This document shows positions 57,847 to 64,000 of a DNA stretch of 64,000 bases, piece by piece. The stretch spans positions 1 through 64,000 of the forward strand of contig NZ_JYKY01000003.1 of assembly GCF_001042985.1 (NCBI RefSeq), in the 5' to 3' direction. This stretch comes from Pseudomonas lundensis (lineage in GTDB: Bacteria > Pseudomonadota > Gammaproteobacteria > Pseudomonadales > Pseudomonadaceae). How positions within the stretch are numbered: the stretch's first letter is position 1; every line of letters begins with the position of its first letter. The notes under the pieces were generated by a model. That model did not search any database, was not told where the DNA came from, and worked only from the letters and a program-made list of their open reading frames with translations. A program made the translations under genes and the position numbers.

Positions 57847-58827
57847 GTGAAACTGTATTCTCCCCTACGCCTTCTGGCTGCTTTGTCCCTGGCAACTGCC
57901 AGTTTCTTCGCACAGGCCGCCACGGATCTCACCGTTGCCTACCAAACCACCGTCGACCCGGCAAAAGTGGCTCAGGCAGACGGCGCTTACGAGAAAGCCA
58001 TCGACGCCCCCATCCAGTGGCGCAAGTTTGATAACGGCGCAGACATCATTGCCGCTATCGCGTCGGGCGATGTGCAAATCGGCTACCTGGGTTCCAGCCC
58101 GTTGACCGCGGCGATCACCCGTAACGTCCCGGTCGAAACCTTTTTGATAGCCACTCAGATCGGCGGCGCTGAAGCGCTGGTAGCGCGCAACGGCTCAGGC
58201 ATCAACAACCCGCAGGATCTGATCGGTAAAAAAGTCGCCGTGCCGTTTGTTTCGACGGGCCACTACAGCCTGCTGGCCGCGTTGAAGCACTGGAACATCG
58301 ACCCGTCGAAGGTCACGATTCTGAACCTTGCGCCGCCCGCCATCATTGCCGCCTGGAAGCGCGGTGACATTGACGCTACGTACGTATGGGACCCGGCGCT
58401 GGGCGCCGCCAAAGAAAACGGCAAGGTGCTGATTACCTCCGGCGAGTTGAGCACGTTCGGCGCCCCGACGTTTGATGCGTGGATCGTGCGCAAAGACTTC
58501 GCCGCCAAACACCCGGACGTCGTCAAAGCCTTTGCCAAGGTGACCCTGGATGCTTACGCCGACTACCACAATGACCCGAAAGCCTGGCTGGCCAATCAAA
58601 GCAACATCGACAAGCTGGTGAAGCTGTCGGGCGCCAAAGCGGCTGATATCCCGTTGTTGCTGCAAGGCAACGTGTACCCGCTGGCCACCGATCAGGCGGT
58701 ATTGCTGGGCGCGCCCACCACCAAAGCCCTCGCTGACACAGCGGCCTTCCTTAAAGAGCAAGGCAAAGTGGACGCCGTGCTGCCTGACTACGCGCCGTCT
58801 GTGAACGCCCGCTTCGTCGCTCAATAA
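57847..58827 (+). CDS. tauA: periplasmic taurine-binding protein
   Basis: A 326-residue binding protein starting with GTG (GAGGAGCTTCATC upstream). The signal peptide runs to about Ala25 (LSLATASFFAQA). The mature part has TVAYQTTVDPAKVAQADGAYEK, quoted here as TVAYQTTVDPAKVAQ, and GSGINNPQDLIGKKVAVPFVSTGHYSLLA, in part FVSTGHYSLL, typical of TauA. It binds taurine for the TauBC importer. It is the first gene of tauABCD. Confidence 0.96.
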   Translation: MKLYSPLRLLAALSLATASFFAQAATDLTVAYQTTVDPAKVAQADGAYEKAIDAPIQWRKFDNGADIIAAIASGDVQIGYLGSSPLTAAITRNVPVETFLIATQIGGAEALVARNGSGINNPQDLIGKKVAVPFVSTGHYSLLAALKHWNIDPSKVTILNLAPPAIIAAWKRGDIDATYVWDPALGAAKENGKVLITSGELSTFGAPTFDAWIVRKDFAAKHPDVVKAFAKVTLDAYADYHNDPKAWLANQSNIDKLVKLSGAKAADIPLLLQGNVYPLATDQAVLLGAPTTKALADTAAFLKEQGKVDAVLPDYAPSVNARFVAQ

Positions 58828-58854
58828 CTCACGCTTTTTCAGGAGCCGCCCGAC

Positions 58855-59649
58855 ATGGCCTTGTTATCACTGGAGCGCATCAGCGCACAGTATCCGGGGG
58901 CTGCCGAACCGGTGCTGTCGGACATTTCCGTCAACCTCGGCCCGCAGCAGTTGCTGGTCGCACTCGGCCCGTCGGGCAGCGGTAAAACGTCGTTGCTGAA
59001 CCTGATTGCAGGCTTTGTCGAACCCAGCGGCGGGCGTATCACCCTCGATGGCGCGCCGGTCCATGGCCCCAGCGCCGAACGCGGCGTGGTGTTTCAAGAT
59101 GACGTGCTCCTGCCTTGGCAAGACGTACTGGCCAACGTCGGCTTCGGCCTTGAACTGGCGGGTATCGCCAAGGACAAACGCGAAAGCCGGGCCCGCGAAA
59201 TGCTCGCGATGGTGGATTTGTCGGGTTTTGAAAAACGCCGGATCTGGGAGCTGTCGGGCGGGCAGAAACAGCGCGTGGGGCTGGCCCGTGCGTTGGCGGC
59301 CGATCCTCGCGTGCTGCTGATGGACGAACCGTTTGGCGCCCTCGATGCCTTCACCCGTGAGCAGATGCAGGAGCTGTTGCTGCAAGTGTGCCGCCGCACT
59401 GCCAAGCCGGTGTTCCTGATTACCCACGACATCGAGGAAGCCGTATTTCTGGCCACGGACCTGATTCTGCTGGCACCGAATCCGGGACGCATCGTGGAAC
59501 GTCTGACGCTGGACTTCGGGCAGCGCTACAACGCCGGTGAGTCGGCACGCTCGATCAAGTCCGACCCGCGTTTTATTGAAACCCGCGAACACGTGCTCGA
59601 ACGCGTGTTTTCGCAACGCGACGCCGCCCGACGGCAGGAGCGCGCATGA
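58855..59649 (+). CDS. tauB: taurine ABC transporter ATPase
   Basis: A 264-residue ATPase. Walker A is GPSGSGKTS, the signature is [15 protein letters not shown], Walker B is [12 protein letters not shown] and the switch His is in [27 protein letters not shown] precedes the ATG. The stop overlaps the tauC start by four bases. Confidence 0.96.
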   Translation: MALLSLERISAQYPGAAEPVLSDISVNLGPQQLLVALGPSGSGKTSLLNLIAGFVEPSGGRITLDGAPVHGPSAERGVVFQDDVLLPWQDVLANVGFGLELAGIAKDKRESRAREMLAMVDLSGFEKRRIWELSGGQKQRVGLARALAADPRVLLMDEPFGALDAFTREQMQELLLQVCRRTAKPVFLITHDIEEAVFLATDLILLAPNPGRIVERLTLDFGQRYNAGESARSIKSDPRFIETREHVLERVFSQRDAARRQERA

Positions 59650-60485
59650 GCAGTTACGAACTGGCGAACGACGCCACCCCACCCGCAGCGGCGCACGCGC
59701 CGCGTCCAGCCAAACGTCCACTGAGCACACGCTGGATCAGCCTGTTGACCCTTATTACGCTGATCGCCGCCTGGTGGGCCGTGACCGCTGCGGGGCTGAT
59801 CGAGCCGCTGTTTTTGCCACCGCCGTCCGCCGTGCTGGAGAAAGGCTGGTTGCTGGCAACCCGGGGCTACATGGATTCAACCTTGTGGCAGCACTTGGGC
59901 GCCAGCTTGAGCCGCATCGGGCTGGGCCTGGGGTGTGCGATTCTCACGGCGATTCCGGTGGGCATTGCGATTGGCCATAACCGCATTGCGCGGGGGATTT
60001 TAGACCCGCTAATCGAGTTCTATCGCCCGATCCCGCCACTGGCTTACTTGCCGCTGATCGTGATCTGGTGCGGCATCGGCGAGCTGTCGAAAGTGCTGCT
60101 GATTTACCTCGCAATCTTCGCGCCGATTGCCATTGCCACCGCCACCGGCGTGCGCACCGTGGACCCGGCCAAAGTGCGCGCCGCGCAGTCACTGGGCGCA
60201 ACCCGCTGGCAGTTGATTCGGCATGTGATCCTGCCAAGCGCCCTGCCCGACATTTTGACCGGCGTGCGCATTGGCCTGGGCGTGGGTTGGTCGACGCTGG
60301 TGGCCGCCGAGCTGATCGCCGCCACCAGCGGTCTGGGGTTCATGGTGCAGTCGGCCGCGCAATTTCTGGTCACCGATGTAGTGGTGCTGGGTATTTTGGT
60401 GATTGCCATCATCGCTTTCGCCATGGAAATGGGCCTGCGCGCCCTGCAACGCAAGCTGGTGCCGTGGCACGGCCAGGCTCACTAA
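59646..60485 (+). CDS. tauC: taurine ABC transporter permease
   Basis: A 279-residue permease with six hydrophobic segments and the EAA-type loop [20 protein letters not shown], quoted in part as [12 protein letters not shown]. The N-terminal 35 residues are hydrophilic (KRPLSTR). It couples to TauB and is followed by tauD after 55 bases. The family assignment rests on the transporter context and its match to TauC. Confidence 0.95.
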   Translation: MSSYELANDATPPAAAHAPRPAKRPLSTRWISLLTLITLIAAWWAVTAAGLIEPLFLPPPSAVLEKGWLLATRGYMDSTLWQHLGASLSRIGLGLGCAILTAIPVGIAIGHNRIARGILDPLIEFYRPIPPLAYLPLIVIWCGIGELSKVLLIYLAIFAPIAIATATGVRTVDPAKVRAAQSLGATRWQLIRHVILPSALPDILTGVRIGLGVGWSTLVAAELIAATSGLGFMVQSAAQFLVTDVVVLGILVIAIIAFAMEMGLRALQRKLVPWHGQAH

Positions 60486-60540
60486 CTGTTTCGAACTAAC
60501 ACGACGCTGATGCATCGGCGTGCTGATGAAGAGAATGACC

Positions 60541-61374
60541 ATGAGCCTGACCCTTACCCCGCTTAGCGCTGCCCTCGGCGCGCAGATTGAAGGCGTTGAC
60601 CTGACTCAGCCGCTGAGCATCGAACAGCGCGACGCCATTGAGCAGGCGCTGCTGACGCATCACGTGATCTTCTTCAGGAACCAGTCGATCAACCCGCAGC
60701 AACAAGCTCGATTTGCGGCCAATTTCGGTGATCTGCACATCCACCCGATTTACCCGAATATTCCCGAGCAACCCGAAGTGCTGGTGCTGGACACCGCCGT
60801 CACCGACGTGCGCGACAATGCGGTCTGGCACACCGATGTCACCTTCCTGCCAACGCCTGCCCTGGGCGCGGTGTTGAGTGCCAAGCAGTTGCCAGCCTTT
60901 GGGGGCGACACGTTGTGGGCCAGCGGAATTGCGGCATTTGAGGGGCTGTCAGCACCCTTGCAGCGGCTGCTGGACGGGTTGACGGCGACCCACGACTTCA
61001 CCAAGTCGTTCCCGCTGGAGCGCTTCGGCTCCACCCCGGAAGACTTCGCGCGCTGGGACCAGACGCGCAAGAACAACCCGCCGCTGTCACACCCGGTGAT
61101 ACGCACGCACCCGGTGAGCGGTCGCAAGGCGTTGTTCGTCAACGAGGGTTTCACCACCCGCATCAATGAGCTATCAGAGGCTGAAAGCGAGGCGCTCCTG
61201 AAGCTGTTGTTCGCCCACGCCACGCGCCCTGAATACACCATTCGCTGGCGCTGGCAGGAAAACGACGTGGCGTTTTGGGACAACCGCGTCACTCAACATT
61301 ACGCCGTGGATGATTACCGCCCCAACCGGCGCGTGATGCACCGCGCCACCATTCTGGGCGATGCACCGTTTTGA
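60541..61374 (+). CDS. tauD: taurine dioxygenase
   Basis: A 277-residue Fe(II)/2-oxoglutarate dioxygenase that converts taurine to sulfite and aminoacetaldehyde. Iron ligands: His97 and Asp99 in VWHTDVTF, and His253 in [11 protein letters not shown]; the 2-oxoglutarate Arg is in [22 protein letters not shown] starts at 60541; seven upstream codons are left out since AAGAGAATGACC lies right before this ATG. Length matches the family. It is convergent with the RHS gene, 35 bases apart. Confidence 0.96.
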   Translation: MSLTLTPLSAALGAQIEGVDLTQPLSIEQRDAIEQALLTHHVIFFRNQSINPQQQARFAANFGDLHIHPIYPNIPEQPEVLVLDTAVTDVRDNAVWHTDVTFLPTPALGAVLSAKQLPAFGGDTLWASGIAAFEGLSAPLQRLLDGLTATHDFTKSFPLERFGSTPEDFARWDQTRKNNPPLSHPVIRTHPVSGRKALFVNEGFTTRINELSEAESEALLKLLFAHATRPEYTIRWRWQENDVAFWDNRVTQHYAVDDYRPNRRVMHRATILGDAPF

Positions 61375-61409
61375 TTCACCGCGTTCGGGCAGTGATGGCA
61401 CTGGCCCTC

Positions 61410-64000
61410 CTACCACCTGAACCCATGGGGATCGGTCATAAAGGGAAGTGCTTGACGCTTTGACGGCGGCACATAGACCTCTTGCAGCACAAAGTGGGTC
61501 GCTGAGGGGGCATAGGCTTTTACTAGCGCTTGAGAGAAGCCCGCAGGCTTAATGGTGAAGGTCGATTGCAGCGGGTAGATGCTTTCGGCCTCATTGACCG
61601 GCGATGGCAACTCCATGGCGCGCGCACCTTTGACCGTGAGCATCACAGGGTTCAGGCCCCCCCCACGTGTGTCGTAAGACCCAAGCGAAAACCGCTTGGC
61701 AACGCTCATCATGCTGCTGACAGACAGAAATTGCTCAGTGCGCACTATGTCGCCTGTACTGGCTTGTGCAATCAGGGCCTTCAAACCCAAATCACTCACC
61801 CCAGTGCCTCTGAAAGCAGTCACCACTGAGGCACCGGGGTTGCTGCGTATATGCAAATCGAACAGCTCGACAGCGCGTTCGCGGGTCACACTCAACGCGT
61901 CACTCATGCCTGATTCAGCAGGATCAAAGGTAACAGCGCCTTCGGGTTGCATGTTTGAGTAGATCGTCTCGATGTCCGCTGTGCTCCAATCGCCAGGGAC
62001 CGGGTTGAAAAGAGGATTGGTCATCCATCTGGCCATTTCGTTGAAATAACTGGATGACGCAATATACGCCTGCTCCAAGCCCTGCAAGATATTGGCTGGT
62101 CTGTTGGCGCTGATGCTCACGGAAGCGTTGTACTTGGCCATTTCTTCGAAACTGAACCCTTGCGTTCTTAATGCGTTGATGACATCCGCGTGCTCACCGC
62201 CTGAAAGGCTGTGCCGGAACATGAACGTCTCCAGGGGTTGAAGGTAAACCGTTGGAAAATGCTCGCGCACGTAATGCTCCAAGGCTTGAACACGATTTGG
62301 CCTGAGATCCGAATAAACGCCATTCAAGCCCATGCGATCACGTTTTGAAACCGGGTTGTTACCGACCATGACGTAGCGGTTCAAACCGTCCACAGCGCCC
62401 GCCGGGTCGGGGTTGATCCAGCGTTGCAACCACGGCGCGTAATAGCGAAATCCGTAGTAATACAGCCCGCTGGCGTCCTGTTCCTTGCCCGAGTAACGAA
62501 CCGTTTTGAACGTGGCCTGCAACGCCGTCCGGGCCGCCCACCAGGCCGTGGCGCCATAGGGGTAATAGCTTTCCTGCGTGATTAACTGCCCGTGCCCGTC
62601 AAGCTCCAGCGTGGTACTGCCTGACAGATCTGCGAGGCTGAAACGACACTGCGTTTGAGCCTCGGGGTCAACCCGACCGCGATCCCACTGCAACACCCTG
62701 ATCCCGCTCAAACCGGTTTGAACCGTAATGACATTGAGTTGCTCGCCAGTGGCGGTGTCTTCGCGGATCTCAAGCCCCGGCAAATACAGAACCGAACGGG
62801 TATGGACCCTGCTTGCGGCCAGGGTCGTGCGCACTTTCTGCACCCGTTGCCCGGCCGCGTCATAGGTATAAGCCTCCTCGTCGTTGCTGGCATCGGTGCG
62901 GTGAACCAGCGTGACGCTCAACAGGTGGTTGTTCACGCTCCATTGAAGGGCCTGCCCCCGACCCAGCGACAGTGGGTTGCCGTTGCGGTCAAACGCACTG
63001 CCCAGTCCAGGGGTTTGAGGCGTAACGGCCTCGTCGTCATGCAGCACACCGTGATTGCTGGTGCTAGCCACTGCAAAGGTCCGCCGATAGCCGCTGCCGG
63101 TCTTAACGTGATGGCGTAACTGGGTCAGGTTGCCCGCCTCGTCGTAGACATACACGTGCCGGTAGTTTCGCCAGACCGTGTCATCTTTCACGCCATACAG
63201 CATGAACGCCGGTAACGCCGGGGAGGGGCTGTTATTCGCGTTTTCGCGCCCCGTTGCATAAGTCAACTGATAGAGCGTGTCGTAAGCGAAGGTACTGACC
63301 GGATCGACCTGAGCATTAAACGACCACTGCACCGGCTGCGCGTTGTCGCGGATCCGGGTCACATTGCCCACCCGGTCATATTCATAGTTCAGGTCTTGCA
63401 GCGGCGACTTCGCCTCGCCAGCCCGGTAAGCCTGCAACCGCTCCAGACGTCCATCAGGCTGCGCGTATTGCGCCACTGTCATCACATTGTTCGAGGCGCG
63501 TTCGGACTCCAACTGGCCACTGGCGTTGTAGGTGCGTTGATCGATCAGCACCTGGCGGCGCTCACCTTTGAGGGTCAGGGCGTTTTCGAGCAACAACCCA
63601 TCGATGCCATAGACACTGTGCTGACAATGACCTTTGGCATCAATTTGCCCGATCACCGCCGCAAACACGTCGTAGTGCCAGGCCGTGGTGAAACCCTCAG
63701 GCTTCAACCGTGCATCGCGCTCAGCCACCGCTTGCGGCCAGTCCACCACGTGCAGTGACTGACAGAGCCTGCGCTGCTCGCTCAACACCTGCCCTGTCAA
63801 CGAATAGTGCTCATAACGCAAAGACCCCGAGGCATCCTCATGCCGCACCAATCGCCCGCAGCGGTTGGCGGTCTTGTCCTGTGACGTGACGCTTGCGTAG
63901 GTCAGAACCTCGACGCAACGTTCAGCCAGCTCGTCGGCGCCGCGCTCATGCCGTGCGATCAGTCGCAGCCATGGGTCGAACACCTGACGCTGCTTTGCCC
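61410..64000 (-). CDS. TccC-like RHS protein with C-terminal ADP-ribosyltransferase-like domain, 5' end outside window
   Basis: The frame is open across the right edge, so the start lies beyond 64000; at least 863 codons are present. It has YD repeats (YDRVGNVTRI, YDEAGNLTQL, YDAAGQRVQK), then the RHS core YSGKEQDASGLYYYGFRYY and DPAGAVDGLNRY at about 62370-62410, typical of TccC, the C-component of Tc toxins, which self-cleaves there. After it comes a variable region of about 305 residues. This has the R-S-E ADP-ribosyltransferase pattern: Arg in TAFRGTG (61811), FLSVSS (about 61720-61730) and Glu-x-Glu in NEAESIYP (about 61585-61592). No immunity gene follows; none is needed for a Tc-type toxin. 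The function as a toxin is inference. Confidence 0.8.
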   Translation of the reverse strand, partial: AKQRQVFDPWLRLIARHERGADELAERCVEVLTYASVTSQDKTANRCGRLVRHEDASGSLRYEHYSLTGQVLSEQRRLCQSLHVVDWPQAVAERDARLKPEGFTTAWHYDVFAAVIGQIDAKGHCQHSVYGIDGLLLENALTLKGERRQVLIDQRTYNASGQLESERASNNVMTVAQYAQPDGRLERLQAYRAGEAKSPLQDLNYEYDRVGNVTRIRDNAQPVQWSFNAQVDPVSTFAYDTLYQLTYATGRENANNSPSPALPAFMLYGVKDDTVWRNYRHVYVYDEAGNLTQLRHHVKTGSGYRRTFAVASTSNHGVLHDDEAVTPQTPGLGSAFDRNGNPLSLGRGQALQWSVNNHLLSVTLVHRTDASNDEEAYTYDAAGQRVQKVRTTLAASRVHTRSVLYLPGLEIREDTATGEQLNVITVQTGLSGIRVLQWDRGRVDPEAQTQCRFSLADLSGSTTLELDGHGQLITQESYYPYGATAWWAARTALQATFKTVRYSGKEQDASGLYYYGFRYYAPWLQRWINPDPAGAVDGLNRYVMVGNNPVSKRDRMGLNGVYSDLRPNRVQALEHYVREHFPTVYLQPLETFMFRHSLSGGEHADVINALRTQGFSFEEMAKYNASVSISANRPANILQGLEQAYIASSSYFNEMARWMTNPLFNPVPGDWSTADIETIYSNMQPEGAVTFDPAESGMSDALSVTRERAVELFDLHIRSNPGASVVTAFRGTGVSDLGLKALIAQASTGDIVRTEQFLSVSSMMSVAKRFSLGSYDTRGGGLNPVMLTVKGARAMELPSPVNEAESIYPLQSTFTIKPAGFSQALVKAYAPSATHFVLQEVYVPPSKRQALPFMTDPHGFRW

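Noticed and set aside
61375..61409. Immunity gene following the RHS toxin end
   Set aside because: Only 35 bases separate the RHS stop from tauD, so no gene fits. The TccC-like core also makes an immunity gene unnecessary.

Overview
The window is chromosomal DNA of a Pseudomonas species, most likely of the P. fluorescens/P. fragi side of the genus. Evidence: the gene order thyA-lgt-TauE/SafE, ptsP-rppH, HAD phosphatase, ilvA, rpiA matches the PA0330-PA0342 neighbourhood of P. aeruginosa; a complete spuI/spuABCDEFGH polyamine locus is present; and the phoBR, trpI-trpBA, ssuEADCBF and tauABCD arrangements are those of Pseudomonas.

Layout. 1-3.5 kb: the recombinase end of an integrated element (two tyrosine recombinases and the first codons of a third gene, translationally coupled), inserted inside thyA. 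3.5-14.4 kb: housekeeping genes (truncated thyA, lgt, TauE/SafE permease, NRDE protein, ptsP, rppH, HAD phosphatase, DUF2269 protein, ilvA, rpiA, DUF1161, dodecin, DUF883). 14.3-17.4 kb: trpI divergent from trpBA. 17.4-23.9 kb: a six-gene minus-strand operon joining two SfnB/DszC-like oxidoreductases, one DszA/NtaA-like flavin monooxygenase and a MetQNI-type importer, probably for an organosulfur compound. 24-29 kb: accessory genes: a protein with two internal repeats, a long AT-rich non-coding gap, two tandem YjiK-like proteins, a TetR regulator and a periplasmic alpha-carbonic anhydrase homologue that has lost key active-site residues. 29-40 kb: polyamine uptake and gamma-glutamylation (spuI, then spuA-H). 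40-50 kb: a small secreted repeat protein, phoBR, a CBS-domain membrane protein, a CitMHS carrier, a Na/Pi cotransporter-like protein, an M16 peptidase homologue and a serine acetyltransferase. 50-61.4 kb: sulfonate and taurine scavenging (lsfA, ssuEADCBF, an OprD-family porin, tauABCD). 61.4-64 kb: the 3' part of a TccC-like RHS protein with a C-terminal domain resembling an R-S-E ADP-ribosyltransferase; its 5' end lies outside the window.

Themes. Sulfur-source scavenging occurs twice (17-24 kb and 49-61 kb): importers, FMNH2- or 2-oxoglutarate-dependent desulfonation, a 1-Cys peroxiredoxin, and serine acetyltransferase, which makes the acceptor for the released sulfur. Nitrogen and carbon from polyamines enter through SpuDEFGH and are processed by SpuI/SpuB, SpuC and SpuA. 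The most unusual items are the disrupted thyA, the TccC-like toxin end, the carbonic anhydrase homologue without its gatekeeper residues, the DszA/DszC-like operon, and several long inverted repeats in intergenic regions. All family calls come from reading motifs and gene order by eye; no database search was run.
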